This document shows, in pieces, positions 45,138 to 53,962 of a DNA stretch of 64,000 nt (the first letter of the stretch is position 1; each line of letters opens with the position of its first letter). The position numbers and the translations under genes were made by a program. Source of the DNA: Falsiphaeobacter marinintestinus (GTDB lineage: Bacteria; Pseudomonadota; Alphaproteobacteria; Rhodobacterales; Rhodobacteraceae); NCBI RefSeq assembly GCF_007923355.1, contig NZ_VOGO01000005.1:186001-250000 (forward strand). The letters are read 5' to 3'. A model generated the notes under the pieces. It was not told where the DNA came from, did no database searches, and saw nothing but the letters and a program-made list of their open reading frames with translations.

Positions 45138-46654
45138 ACGATCAGGCTTTCTCCGGTCATCTCGGGTGGTTTGGGCAGTCCCATCAACTCAAGGAGCGTG
45201 GGGGCCAGATCAGCCAACCGCCCGTCGCGCAGTTGAGCGCCCTCGGGTCCGCCAACCAAGATCACAGGCACCAGGTTCAGGGTGTGTGCCGTGTGCGGGC
45301 CGCCCGTCACCGGATCGATCATGGTTTCGCAATTGCCGTGGTCCGCTGTCACGATCATGGCCCCACCGGCTTTTTCAATGGCAGCAACAACTTGACCTAA
45401 TCCCTGATCGACAGCTTCGCAGGCTTTGATCGCGGCTTTCAGATCGCCGGTGTGGCCGACCATATCGGGGTTGGCGTAGTTGGTGACGATCAGATCATAG
45501 CCGTCTTCGATCGCCTTGACGAAATGGTCGGTGACTTCGGCAGACGACATTTCGGGCTGCAAGTCATAGGTCGCGACCTTGGGCGATTGCGCCATATACC
45601 GATCTTCGCCCATCTCGGGCTGCTCTTTGCCACCGTTCAGGAAGAAGGTGACATGTGGGTATTTTTCGGTTTCGGCCAGATGAAACTGTGTAAGCCCCTG
45701 TTTTGAAACCCACTCGCCAAGTGTATTGACGATATCACGCGACGGAAACACCGTGGTCATATAGGCGTTATGATCGTCGGAATATTCCACCATGCCCAGC
45801 ATGGTCGACAGCTTTGGGCGGGCGCCGATATCAAACGCGTCAAAGCCGGGTTCTCCTATGGCGCGCAGGATTTCGCGGGCGCGGTCGGCCCGAAAATTCA
45901 GGCAAAAGACCCCGTCACCGTCCTTCATGCCATTGTAATCATTGAGAACTGTGGCTGTGATGAACTCATCACTTTCTTCTCGCTGATAGGCGGTGTCGAC
46001 GGCTGTATGTGCGTTCGGAGAGCGACCTCCTTTGGCGTGGACCATCGCGTCATAGGCTTCTTTGACGCGTTCCCAACGGTTGTCACGATCCATGGCGTAG
46101 TAACGGCCTGTTACCGTGCCGATCACTGCGCCTTTGGGCAGGGCGTCTTCCAGTTCTTCGAAATAGGTGAAGGCCGATTTCGGGGCCACATCCCGTCCAT
46201 CCGTGATCGCATGCAGCACCACAGGAACCCCCGCATCCGTTATCGCGCGGATTGCGGCGCTGATGTGGGTGAGGTGCCCGTGCACGCCGCCATCGGACAC
46301 AAGGCCCATCAGATGCGCAGTGCCACCACCATCTTTTACCCTACCGATGAAATCCTGCAAGCTGTTGTTCGAAAAGAAACTTCCGTCTTCAATTGCCAGA
46401 TCGATCTGACCCAGATCCATCGCCACGACCCGACCGGCACCAATGTTTGTATGCCCCACTTCCGAGTTGCCCATCTGCCCGCTGGGCAGGCCAACATCAG
46501 GACCGTGCGTGATCAATCGTGCGTGCGGACCATTGGACATGATCGCGTCAAAGGTTGGCGTGTTCGCAAGATAGGGTGCGTTGGCTTTGGTGTCGTCGCT
46601 AAGGCCCCATCCGTCGAGGATGCACAGGACTACGGGCTTGGGTGCGGTCATCAT
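45134..46654 (-). CDS. gpmI: 2,3-bisphosphoglycerate-independent phosphoglycerate mutase
   Basis: A 506-residue manganese-dependent glycolytic mutase of the alkaline phosphatase superfamily. C-I-L-D-G-W-G-L at the N-terminus carries the first metal Asp, G-N-S-E-V-G-H-T-N-I-G-A-G-R the phosphorylated Ser near residue 63, and T-A-D-H-G-N-C-E near 440 the other metal ligands. First gene of the gpmI-envC-ctpA operon. Its upstream region holds a palindrome that may be an operator. Confidence 0.96.
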   Translation of the reverse strand: MMTAPKPVVLCILDGWGLSDDTKANAPYLANTPTFDAIMSNGPHARLITHGPDVGLPSGQMGNSEVGHTNIGAGRVVAMDLGQIDLAIEDGSFFSNNSLQDFIGRVKDGGGTAHLMGLVSDGGVHGHLTHISAAIRAITDAGVPVVLHAITDGRDVAPKSAFTYFEELEDALPKGAVIGTVTGRYYAMDRDNRWERVKEAYDAMVHAKGGRSPNAHTAVDTAYQREESDEFITATVLNDYNGMKDGDGVFCLNFRADRAREILRAIGEPGFDAFDIGARPKLSTMLGMVEYSDDHNAYMTTVFPSRDIVNTLGEWVSKQGLTQFHLAETEKYPHVTFFLNGGKEQPEMGEDRYMAQSPKVATYDLQPEMSSAEVTDHFVKAIEDGYDLIVTNYANPDMVGHTGDLKAAIKACEAVDQGLGQVVAAIEKAGGAMIVTADHGNCETMIDPVTGGPHTAHTLNLVPVILVGGPEGAQLRDGRLADLAPTLLELMGLPKPPEMTGESLIV

Positions 46655-46749
46655 GCGGCTCCGGCAAACTGCTCTTGTGCGCCTTCTACCTCTTGCCCGT
46701 CAGAGGGTGAACCGTCTTTTTTGTACAGGCCCACAATGAGCGATGTTCC

Positions 46750-46763
46750 GTTTTGTACAAAAC
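46750..46763. promoter_or_regulatory. Perfect 14-base palindrome upstream of gpmI
   Basis: GTTTTGTACAAAAC is a perfect palindrome in the 294-base gap between gpmI and the VOC gene; its half TTTTGTACA also occurs at 46719-46727. Two related copies 32 bases apart, about 65 and 96 bases from the gpmI start, suggest a binding site for a dimeric regulator. The rest of the gap shows nothing recognisable. Confidence 0.45.
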
Positions 46764-46948
46764 CCAAAGGGGGCTATTTAGCGGGCATCGCGCTTGGACC
46801 CGGACCCTGTGGACAAGCCGCGATCTCCATACCCACAATCGCATTCTTGGCGACACGCCTGAAAGATTGCCGGAGGTCCGGTTTGCGGGGCATTGCGGAC
46901 TTTGAAGGCGTCTGCCACTTTACTGGAATTGGAGCAAAGGATTATCCT

Positions 46949-47338
46949 GTGAGCGGCGAAGACTTCTCAGATGCGGGGCAACATTCGATTACGCCTTACT
47001 TTACGGTTCAAGACGCGGATCGGCTGATGAACTTTCTTGTTGGTGCGTTCGGCGCAACGGTGGTCAAGGAAAGCCGATACGATGATAACAGTGTTCAGCA
47101 CGCACGCTTACTGATCGGCGACTCCTTGATCATGTTGAATGAATGCACTGACGAATATCCAGCCAATGTTTCTCAGATGCATATTTATGTCGAAGATGCA
47201 GACAAAGCCCATCAAAGGGCGCTGCGATTAGGTGCTACTAATTTGATGAAGCCCAACGACCGGGCGCATGGGGACAGAATGGCCGGTATCAAAGACCCAT
47301 GTGGCAACATCTGGTGGATCGCAACACATCACTCCTAG
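46949..47338 (+). CDS. VOC (glyoxalase/dioxygenase) superfamily protein
   Basis: A 129-residue single VOC domain. I-T-P-Y-F-T-V-Q-D-A-D-R-L-M-N-F-L opens the first beta-alpha-beta module and M-H-I-Y-V-E-D-A-D-K the second, ending D-P-C-G-N-I-W-W-I-A-T-H, as in PhnB/YdfO-like members. Start is GTG with AAGG 8 bases upstream; the open frame extends far further upstream but only as antisense of gpmI. Metal use and substrate are not predictable. Convergent with the amidase gene. Confidence 0.8.
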   Translation: MSGEDFSDAGQHSITPYFTVQDADRLMNFLVGAFGATVVKESRYDDNSVQHARLLIGDSLIMLNECTDEYPANVSQMHIYVEDADKAHQRALRLGATNLMKPNDRAHGDRMAGIKDPCGNIWWIATHHS

Positions 47339-47402
47339 GAGAGACCGCAGATCTGTCAAAAGGAGGCCTGGGCTCCGAGCCGACATTGGGGTGATTTGAT
47401 CG

Positions 47403-48830
47403 TCAGGCGAAATCCGGGGGCGGAACAAATCCGCCGAGTTGCGTTTCGACGGCGCGCGCGAAGGCCAGAGCGGTGTGATCGCGTCCGTGGCCTGCGATGG
47501 CTTGGTAGCCGACGGGCAGATGATTGACGAAACCGGCAGGGCCGACGGCGGATGGCAGGCCGACGACTCCGGAGTAGCCTGACCAGAACAGCTGCAGCAT
47601 TTCGGTTTGGGGGTGTCCGTTGATCGGGATGACCCGTGTGTCGCGGGGGCCGTTGTGATCGTGCGGGAAGGCCGCACTGGCGCTGACCGGGGCCAGCAGG
47701 ATGTCCCAATCAGCAAAGAAATCATCGAACCGGGATCGCGCGATGGCGCGGGCATCGTTGGCGACCAGCCATTCGGCATGGCGCATGGATTTGCCAGCCG
47801 AGCGGGGGCGCATGATGCGTTTGGCCTGCACGCTGCCCGAGGCTTCGATGCGGGCGATTTCAGCCTCGACGTCGGCCTGCGTGTACCCAAAGGACAGGGC
47901 CGCGCCGAGCAGTGTCAGGTAAAGGTCGAAGTGCGCATCGCTGTCGATATCGGGCCTGGTGTTTAGGGCGACAGTCGTGCCGGCCTGTGCCAGCCGGTCG
48001 GTGAAGTTGGCAAGCTGGTCAAGATAGGGTTGGTCGACCGGGCAGACCGGATCGCCCAGCATGACCGCGACACGGAATTGTGACAGGTCGGTTCGGTCAT
48101 CGCGCGGGCCGGTCGATTGCGACAGGACATCGAAGGCGGTGGTCAGATCAACGGCGCTGCGGGCCATCGGGCCGGTGACGGCGATGTCGATTTCCGTGTG
48201 CCAGTTGGGTGGCAGATGGCCGATCATGGGCACCACGCCCCATGTGGGTTTCAGCCCGAATACACCGCAATAATGTGCCGGGTTTCGAATGGATGATCCG
48301 ATATCGCTGCCGGCCTCAAGCGGGGTCATGCCCGTCGCCAGTGCAGCGGCGGATCCACCGGACGAGCCGCCCGGCGTGCGGGTTTGATCCCACGGGTTGT
48401 TGGTGGTGCCGTAGATGTCATTGAAGCTTTGCCATTCGGCCAGATTGAGCGGGACGTTGGTCTTGCCAAACACGTTTCCGCCCGCGTCAAGGTAGCGTTG
48501 GGCAACCGGTGACGGTGTTTCCGGGATGTTGTCGGCCCATGCCGGTACGCCCCAGGTGCTGGGTGATCCCGGCCAGTCGAAGGCTTCTTTCAGGGTGACC
48601 GGAACACCGTGGAACGGGCCGCGAAAGTTGCCTTGCCTGGCTTCCTGATCAAGGGTGTGGGCGTGGGTCAGGGCACCGTCACGATCCTGCCAGATGATCG
48701 CGTTGATGGCCGGATTGATCTGATCGACCCGGTCGAAATGGGCCTGAAGCAGAGCGGTGGCCGAGGTATCGCCCCGCCGGATGGCAGCCGCCATGTCGGT
48801 CGCGGTGGCGAAGGGATCATCAAGCGGCAT
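47403..48830 (-). CDS. Amidase (amidase signature family)
   Basis: A 475-residue hydrolase with the Ser-cisSer-Lys triad: Lys in V-T-L-K-E-A-F-D-W near residue 80, and G-G-S-S-G-G-S-A-A-A-L-A near residue 155 holding the cis-Ser; the nucleophilic Ser is in G-S-D-I-G-S-S-I-R. It hydrolyses an amide to acid plus ammonia or amine. It is the last gene of the 13-gene minus-strand run headed by the microcompartment genes, 27 bases after the transporter ATPase. I infer that it acts on the imported compound or on a gamma-glutamyl-type intermediate of the pathway. Confidence 0.92.
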   Translation of the reverse strand: MPLDDPFATATDMAAAIRRGDTSATALLQAHFDRVDQINPAINAIIWQDRDGALTHAHTLDQEARQGNFRGPFHGVPVTLKEAFDWPGSPSTWGVPAWADNIPETPSPVAQRYLDAGGNVFGKTNVPLNLAEWQSFNDIYGTTNNPWDQTRTPGGSSGGSAAALATGMTPLEAGSDIGSSIRNPAHYCGVFGLKPTWGVVPMIGHLPPNWHTEIDIAVTGPMARSAVDLTTAFDVLSQSTGPRDDRTDLSQFRVAVMLGDPVCPVDQPYLDQLANFTDRLAQAGTTVALNTRPDIDSDAHFDLYLTLLGAALSFGYTQADVEAEIARIEASGSVQAKRIMRPRSAGKSMRHAEWLVANDARAIARSRFDDFFADWDILLAPVSASAAFPHDHNGPRDTRVIPINGHPQTEMLQLFWSGYSGVVGLPSAVGPAGFVNHLPVGYQAIAGHGRDHTALAFARAVETQLGGFVPPPDFA

Positions 48831-48857
48831 AGGGGTCTCCTGCGTGGTCTGGCCCGT

Positions 48858-49562
48858 CTAGCCCCCGAAATAGGCCTTGTTCAGTGCATCATCGGCGGCC
48901 AGTTCCTGTGGTGTGCCGCTGATCCTGAGGTGACCGGTTTCCAGAACATGCACGCGGGTCGCAAGCGACATTGCAAAATTGATGTTCTGTTCGGTGATCA
49001 GAATGGTCAAGCCGTCTTCTTCGTTCAGCCGTTTCAGGGTCGCGGCGATTTCGCTGCAGACCTTGGGCGACAGACCAATGGTGGGTTCATCGACCAGCAA
49101 CAGGCGGGGCGAGGTCATCAGGGCGCGGCCCACCGACACCATCTGACGTTCGCCGCCCGACTGGGTTGCAGTTTCCTGAGTCGCGCGTTGCTTCAGCACC
49201 GGGAAAAGTTCGTGCACATGGGCAAGGTTGCGCCCGATGTCATCACGCGCGGTATAGCCGCCAACCAGCAGGTTGTCTTCCACCGTCATGAACGGGAACA
49301 AATGCGCGCGTTCGGGGGCATAGCCGACTCCGCGTTTGACGATCTCGCTTGAGTCAAAGCCGATCAGGTCCTGCCCTTCTAGTCGGATCGCGCCGGTGTT
49401 CTTGACCATGCCCATGATCGAATCCATCAGCGTCGATTTCCCGGCACCGTTGGTGCCGATCACTGCGACGATCTCGCCCTTGCCGACGTTGAAAGAGACG
49501 TTGTGCAGTGACTGGGCGCGGCCATAGAACGCCGAGAGATTGTCGATTTCCAGAAGTGCCAT
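48858..49562 (-). CDS. Liv-type ABC transporter ATP-binding protein (LivF-like), second importer
   Basis: A 234-residue ATPase. Walker A is G-T-N-G-A-G-K-S-T, the signature Q-S-G-G-E-R-Q-M-V replaces LSGGQ with Gln and Glu, Walker B is L-L-L-V-D-E-P-T-I-G-L-S-P, and the H-loop is E-Q-N as in LivF. Fifth gene of an SBP-H-M-G-F cassette, 11 bases after the LivG-like gene. Gene order differs from the first importer in the window (SBP-G-F-H-M). Confidence 0.9.
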   Translation of the reverse strand: MALLEIDNLSAFYGRAQSLHNVSFNVGKGEIVAVIGTNGAGKSTLMDSIMGMVKNTGAIRLEGQDLIGFDSSEIVKRGVGYAPERAHLFPFMTVEDNLLVGGYTARDDIGRNLAHVHELFPVLKQRATQETATQSGGERQMVSVGRALMTSPRLLLVDEPTIGLSPKVCSEIAATLKRLNEEDGLTILITEQNINFAMSLATRVHVLETGHLRISGTPQELAADDALNKAYFGG

Positions 49563-49573
49563 CGGTATTCCCC

Positions 49574-50302
49574 TCAGTGCCCCAGATAGGCCATGCGCAC
49601 GGCCTCGTCGCTCATCACCGTGGCATAGTCGCCCTGACAGACGAAGGTGCCTTGTGTCATGGCGATGGCGCGGTCGATCAGCGGTTCAAGCGAGCGCAGG
49701 TCGTGGCTGACGATCACATAAGTCATGCCCTCCTGGCGTTTTTCATTCAGCAGGCCCGAGATCTGTTCGATCTCGCCCGCGGTCAGACCTGCGAAAACCT
49801 CGTCCAGCAGCATGACTTCGGGCTTGGTGGCAAGGGTACGGGCCAGTTCCAGCTTGCGCAGGTCACCCATGCTGAGTTCAGCCGGATCACGGTGCAGATC
49901 GGCGTCGTTCAGGCCGACAGAGCGCGCAATGGCACGGGCTTCTTCATCGGCGGGCGCTGTGAAGATCATCGCCATAATGGAGTCCGGCATCAGCCCGACT
50001 TCGATATTGGCCAGAACGTCCATGTCGGCGAAGGGGCGTGGCACCTGATAGGTGCGCGCCACGCCGCGCCGTATGCGTTTGTGGGTGGCCAGTTTGGTCA
50101 GCTCTTCGCCATGCAGGCGGATCGAGCCGGAGTCGGCTTTGTGTTCGCCCATGATCAGGCTGAAGATCGTGGTTTTGCCTGCACCGTTCGGCCCGATCAG
50201 CCCGACGCTTTCGCCTTTGGCGACCTCAAAGCTCATGTCATTGGTTGCGACCAGCCCGCCAAAGCGTTTCACCACGTGTTCAAGTTCAAGGATCACCGTC
50301 AT
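49574..50302 (-). CDS. Liv-type ABC transporter ATP-binding protein (LivG-like), second importer
   Basis: A 242-residue ATPase with Walker A G-P-N-G-A-G-K-T-T, Q-loop Y-Q-V-P-R-P-F, signature L-S-M-G-D-L-R-K-L-E (LivG-style), Walker B V-M-L-L-D-E-V-F-A-G-L and switch His in V-S-H-D-L. The D-E-V-F form in place of D-E-P-x is common among LivG proteins. ATGA overlap with the LivM-like gene. Confidence 0.9.
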   Translation of the reverse strand: MTVILELEHVVKRFGGLVATNDMSFEVAKGESVGLIGPNGAGKTTIFSLIMGEHKADSGSIRLHGEELTKLATHKRIRRGVARTYQVPRPFADMDVLANIEVGLMPDSIMAMIFTAPADEEARAIARSVGLNDADLHRDPAELSMGDLRKLELARTLATKPEVMLLDEVFAGLTAGEIEQISGLLNEKRQEGMTYVIVSHDLRSLEPLIDRAIAMTQGTFVCQGDYATVMSDEAVRMAYLGH

Positions 50303-51249
50303 GCGTTGGCCCCCGTCAGACGTTCCCGCGCTTTGCGCAGGATTTCATACAGGCCCTTGGGTTCATACATATAAAGGATCAGGGCGATGCTTCCGTAGAT
50401 GAAGTACCGCTCGGCCCCCGGCAGGAACGGGCGCAGGTATTCGAGCAGGAAGGTCAGGAAGAACGCGCCCGCCATTGGCCCGATGATGGTGCTGGCCCCG
50501 CCGATCAGAGCGGCAACGATGATGGTGAACAGGAAGTTGATGTCAAACAGCGCGCGGGGCGCGATTGAACCAAGGTAGTGGACATAAAATGCGCCTCCGA
50601 TCCCGGCCACACCTGCGCCCACCATGAAGGCAAACAGCTTGAGCTTGGTGGTGTTGAGGCCAGACCCTTCGACCGCTTCTTCGTTCATGCCGATGGCCGA
50701 CAGGGCGGTGCCCAAGCGGGTTTTCATCATGGCCCACAGGCTGATCGCAATGACCCCCATCAAAGCCAGCGACAGGTAATAGCCGTTCACTGCACCGCGG
50801 GTCAGGGTTTGCACGCCACTGATGCCGCGAGTGCCGCCGGTCAGGTCGGGGCGGATGACCTGCACCAGTTGATACATGAGCTCCATGAAAGCCAGCGTGA
50901 CGAGGGCGAAGTATGTGCCCTTGATCCGCAGTGCGGGGAGGAAGAACAGCGTGCCTGCGGCCATGGTCACGATGACCGCGACGGGGATCGAAATGCCAAC
51001 CGGCACGTCAAACCGATAGCTGAGGATCGCGGTGGTATAGGCCCCGATCCCGATCAGGAACGGGTGGCCAAAGCTGATGTATCCGGTGCGGCCGGACAAC
51101 ACGTCCCAGCTCATCGCGAAGATGGCGAGGTAGTTGGCGAAGATGATGGTGCGCAGGGTGCCCTTGCCGACAAGCATGGGCAACAGGGCCATGCCGCCAA
51201 GGAACAACGCCCAAAGCGCGAGGTGTTTCCATGTGATCTGGGTGCTCAT
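50299..51249 (-). CDS. Liv-type ABC transporter permease (LivM-like), second importer
   Basis: A 316-residue inner-membrane permease with eight or more hydrophobic segments. W-D-V-L-S-G-R-T-G-Y-I-S-F-G-H-P-F-L-I-G is the LivM motif near residue 45 and S-A-I-G-M-N-E-E-A-V-E near 200 is the ATPase-contact loop. The start M-S-T-Q-I-T-W overlaps the livH stop by ATGA; the longer open frame upstream is antisense-like read-through of livH. Confidence 0.9.
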   Translation of the reverse strand: MSTQITWKHLALWALFLGGMALLPMLVGKGTLRTIIFANYLAIFAMSWDVLSGRTGYISFGHPFLIGIGAYTTAILSYRFDVPVGISIPVAVIVTMAAGTLFFLPALRIKGTYFALVTLAFMELMYQLVQVIRPDLTGGTRGISGVQTLTRGAVNGYYLSLALMGVIAISLWAMMKTRLGTALSAIGMNEEAVEGSGLNTTKLKLFAFMVGAGVAGIGGAFYVHYLGSIAPRALFDINFLFTIIVAALIGGASTIIGPMAGAFFLTFLLEYLRPFLPGAERYFIYGSIALILYMYEPKGLYEILRKARERLTGANA

Positions 51250-52100
51250 CAGAGTTCCCCCCGGCCAAACAGGCCTTTGGGCATCATCACCAGAACCACG
51301 ATGATCAGCAGCATGGTGAAGACGCCGCGCAGTTCGGCGGCGACCAATGTGGTGCTGATGATCTCCATGAACCCGATGATATGGGCGACGATCAGCGTGC
51401 CGATGATCGACCCGATACCGCCGACGATGACCACCGCCACGGCGATGATCAGCGGGGCGACCCACATGCTGGGCGAAAGTTGTGTGTAGCTGGCAAAGAA
51501 GACGCCTGCGATGGCGCCCAGTGCGCCCGACAGGCCCCAGGTGATCATGTTGATGCGATCCGGGTTGATGCCCGAGATGGCGGCGCCTTTGACATCCATG
51601 CTGACGGCTGAAATCGCGCGGCCGACATGGGTTTTGCGCACAAAGTAATAGAGCCCGATCAGGATCACCCAACTGGCGATGGTGGCCGTCAGAATGTTAT
51701 AGGTCACGGTCGCCCCGCCAACGCGCCAGACGCCGTTGACGATGGGGTGCATGATCTTGGCGCTGTCGTTGAACACCAGAACCACGCCGGCCTGAATGAC
51801 CACCGCAAGGATCAGGGTGGCGATTTCGACCGCAACCGGATCGCTTTTCAGCGGCTTAACAATCAGGCGATGCTTCAGAAGCCCAGCCAGAACGCCGACG
51901 CCGATGGCGACCAGAATCCCGAGCAGTTTGGGCATATGCATGGTCTGGACCACCCAGAAATAGGCATACCCCCCCAGCATCAGATACGCGCCATAGGCCA
52001 GGTTCAGCACCCGCCCGACACTGAAAATCAAGGTAAAACCGATCGCGATAAGCGCGTATAGGCCACTCAACAGCAGGCCCTGAATCAGGATCTGGCTCAT
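51249..52100 (-). CDS. Liv-type ABC transporter permease (LivH-like), second importer
   Basis: A 283-residue permease of normal family length. G-F-T-L-I-F-S-V-G-R-V-L-N-L-A-Y-G-A near residue 21 is the LivH signature and A-I-S-A-V-S-M-D-V-K near 165 the coupling loop. AGGACGACTTC precedes the ATG. The SBP gene lies 69 bases upstream, across a large hairpin. Confidence 0.9.
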   Translation of the reverse strand: MSQILIQGLLLSGLYALIAIGFTLIFSVGRVLNLAYGAYLMLGGYAYFWVVQTMHMPKLLGILVAIGVGVLAGLLKHRLIVKPLKSDPVAVEIATLILAVVIQAGVVLVFNDSAKIMHPIVNGVWRVGGATVTYNILTATIASWVILIGLYYFVRKTHVGRAISAVSMDVKGAAISGINPDRINMITWGLSGALGAIAGVFFASYTQLSPSMWVAPLIIAVAVVIVGGIGSIIGTLIVAHIIGFMEIISTTLVAAELRGVFTMLLIIVVLVMMPKGLFGRGEL

Positions 52101-52126
52101 GAAGTCGTCCTTTTGGGGTGGGGATA

Positions 52127-52150
52127 ATCAGGGGCCGCGCGGCCCCTGAT
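52127..52150 (-). terminator. Intercistronic 24-base perfect palindrome after the second SBP gene
   Basis: Each arm is ATCAGGGGCCGC or its complement, giving a perfect 12-bp self-complementary element between the SBP stop and livH start. No T-run follows on the minus strand, so it probably stabilises or partially terminates the SBP transcript, giving more binding protein than permease. The first importer has a hairpin in the same position. Confidence 0.65.
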
Positions 52151-52169
52151 GAGAGGTGTCAGCGGCGGA

Positions 52170-53462
52170 TCACTTGACCCAGCTTGGAACCGAGAACTCC
52201 ATCGTCGCGTATTCGGGCGGATAGACCACGCCGACGTCGCCATCTTCGGTCCACTGGATAACAACCATCGACGGCTGCGCGTCTTCATAGGGCGATGTCA
52301 GGTCAAACCGGGCATTGTGCGGATAGGTCCGCTGAGTGACTTCTTCGACTTCGTCAGCACCCCAGAACCCGTAGCGGAGCCACATCTTGCCGTCCATCTC
52401 AAGGATCAGGTCCTGCTTTTCCATGGCTTTGGACCACGCCATCGCGTCCTTGAACCCACCGGCTTCGTCAGCGGCGGCCATCGCCTGCTTTAGGCCATGA
52501 TAGGCGTTGAACCCGTTGAAATGGGGGATAACTGGGCGGGTGTCATACTTGGCCTGATACGTATCGACAAACGCCTGGCTTGCCGGATCAAGCTTGAACC
52601 CGACCGACGGGATCGGCGACAGGGTCGAAATTCCGCCACCTGCGCCACCGGTGTCTTCCCAGTATTCCATGCCTAGCGCGGACACGTTCACACCGGTCAT
52701 GGCCATCGGCACCTGCAGTTTCACGTATTGCGACGAGATCACCTGAGAGTTCACCGACGACACCTGATAGATAAAGTCCGCACCGGTGGCCTGTGCCTTT
52801 GAGAAGATCGGCGCAAAGTCGACTGTGCCGATGTCATAAATGATCGTATCCTTGACCTCGATCCCGGCAACCGGTGCCAGCGCCTCGGTCACCAGACCGG
52901 TGATGGCCTGACCGAATGCGGTGTCTTCTGCCAAAATCACGACCGAGTCCCAGCCCATCTTGGCCTTCAGCACGTCCGCCCCGAAGTTGATATAGAGCGT
53001 CGCCAAAGCCTCGTCCGAGGCGATGTTCATGAAATAGGGCGCCATGCCTTCGGGGTCTTCGACCACCATGTCGATGATGCCGATATAGCTGGTCCAGGTG
53101 TCGAGCGTGGGAATCTGGTATTCCTGCATCCGGGGCAGCCAACCCAGCGACACATCGTCGATGCTGCCTGAAATGATGAAATCGACTTCGGCGGTTTCGG
53201 CCAGATATTCATAAGCCTTGATGCCTTCGGTCACGTCTTCGCCGGTGTCCGCTTCGATCAGGGTGATCTGCTGACCGCCCATGACGCCGCCATTTGCGTT
53301 CAGTTCATCAATCGCGATCTGTGCGCCGCGCAGGGTGCTGCGCCCGGTATCCGAGGACAGCGAGCCGATAAAGCCTACCTTTACTTCGGCCGTTGCTGCG
53401 CCCGCGCTGAGAAGCCCGGCCATCGCTGCCGAACATAGTCCCTTGGTCAAAATCCTGGTCAT
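52170..53462 (-). CDS. Liv-type ABC transporter substrate-binding protein, second importer
   Basis: A 430-residue periplasmic binding protein. The start M-T-R-I-L-T-K-G gives a signal peptide ending A-A-T-A-E near residue 26; the mature N-terminus V-K-V-G-F-I-G-S-L-S-S-D-T-G matches the LivJ/AmiC/urea-binding fold. Twenty residues of in-frame extension upstream cover the operator region and are rejected. Located directly downstream of the microcompartment enzymes and followed by its permeases and ATPases, it probably captures the compound processed in the microcompartment. The ligand could be an amide, amine or amino acid. Confidence 0.9.
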   Translation of the reverse strand: MTRILTKGLCSAAMAGLLSAGAATAEVKVGFIGSLSSDTGRSTLRGAQIAIDELNANGGVMGGQQITLIEADTGEDVTEGIKAYEYLAETAEVDFIISGSIDDVSLGWLPRMQEYQIPTLDTWTSYIGIIDMVVEDPEGMAPYFMNIASDEALATLYINFGADVLKAKMGWDSVVILAEDTAFGQAITGLVTEALAPVAGIEVKDTIIYDIGTVDFAPIFSKAQATGADFIYQVSSVNSQVISSQYVKLQVPMAMTGVNVSALGMEYWEDTGGAGGGISTLSPIPSVGFKLDPASQAFVDTYQAKYDTRPVIPHFNGFNAYHGLKQAMAAADEAGGFKDAMAWSKAMEKQDLILEMDGKMWLRYGFWGADEVEEVTQRTYPHNARFDLTSPYEDAQPSMVVIQWTEDGDVGVVYPPEYATMEFSVPSWVK

Positions 53463-53488
53463 TCTATGTCTCCCCGTGAGATTGTATT

Positions 53489-53498
53489 CTGTATACAG
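53489..53498. promoter_or_regulatory. Palindromic operator CTGTATACAG, copy 1
   Basis: CTGTATACAG is a perfect palindrome 26 bases upstream of the substrate-binding protein start, flanked further out by TGTA (53484-53487) and TACA (53500-53503). The same 10-mer occurs at 60379-60388 between the ligase and oxidase genes. GntR-family regulators often bind such TGTATACA-type palindromes. Confidence 0.7.
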
Positions 53499-53548
53499 TA
53501 CACGGTACGTGGATTCGGTCAATTGCCAAGCCCAGGCCCGTGCGGCGT

Positions 53549-53962
53549 TTATTTCAACTGAATTTCACCGTTTTCATCGTGTATCACGGCATCCACCATG
53601 ATCTCGACAACCATGCCCGGTGTGGTCAACCCGGCCTCAACCGCGGCCATGACCGGGTCAATGCCGTTAAAAACTTCGCCATGGGCGCGGACCAGACCGG
53701 CGGCCCCTGCCTTCATGTCGGTCAGAAATCCGGTAGTGCGCACGACATGGCGCATCTCGGCCCCGACGCTTTCCAAGGCTTCGCGGATGCGGGCGAAGAT
53801 GTATAAAGATTGGGCATAGGCATCGTCTGGCGCGTGCAGTTTGCCCGAAGGTTCGATGGCCGTGGTGCCCGCGACCCAGACAAACGGCCCGACCCGCTTG
53901 GCCCGCGCATAAGACCCGACCTGTTCAAACCGCCCGCCGGAAAAATAGGTTTCCTTGGTCAT
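53549..53962 (-). CDS. RidA/YjgF/YER057c family protein without the canonical Arg
   Basis: A 137-residue Rid-family protein (F-V-W-V-A-G-T-T-A-I near residue 28; V-V-R-T-T-G-F-L-T-D near 75). RidA itself hydrolyses reactive enamines/imines using an Arg before the last strand; here the aligned stretch reads P-V-M-A-A-V-E-A, with Met at that position, so it belongs to a non-archetypal Rid group and may act on a different intermediate. ATGA overlap with the malate-dehydrogenase-like gene places it firmly in the microcompartment operon. Last gene before the transporter promoter. Confidence 0.88.
   Translation of the reverse strand: MTKETYFSGGRFEQVGSYARAKRVGPFVWVAGTTAIEPSGKLHAPDDAYAQSLYIFARIREALESVGAEMRHVVRTTGFLTDMKAGAAGLVRAHGEVFNGIDPVMAAVEAGLTTPGMVVEIMVDAVIHDENGEIQLK

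Noticed and set aside
45770-46948. Plus-strand open frame running into the VOC gene
   Set aside because: Only the part from the GTG at 46949 has VOC motifs; the rest is antisense of gpmI and non-coding DNA.
53463-53522. Longer N-terminus for the second substrate-binding protein
   Set aside because: It would cover the CTGTATACAG element and displace the signal peptide from the N-terminus.
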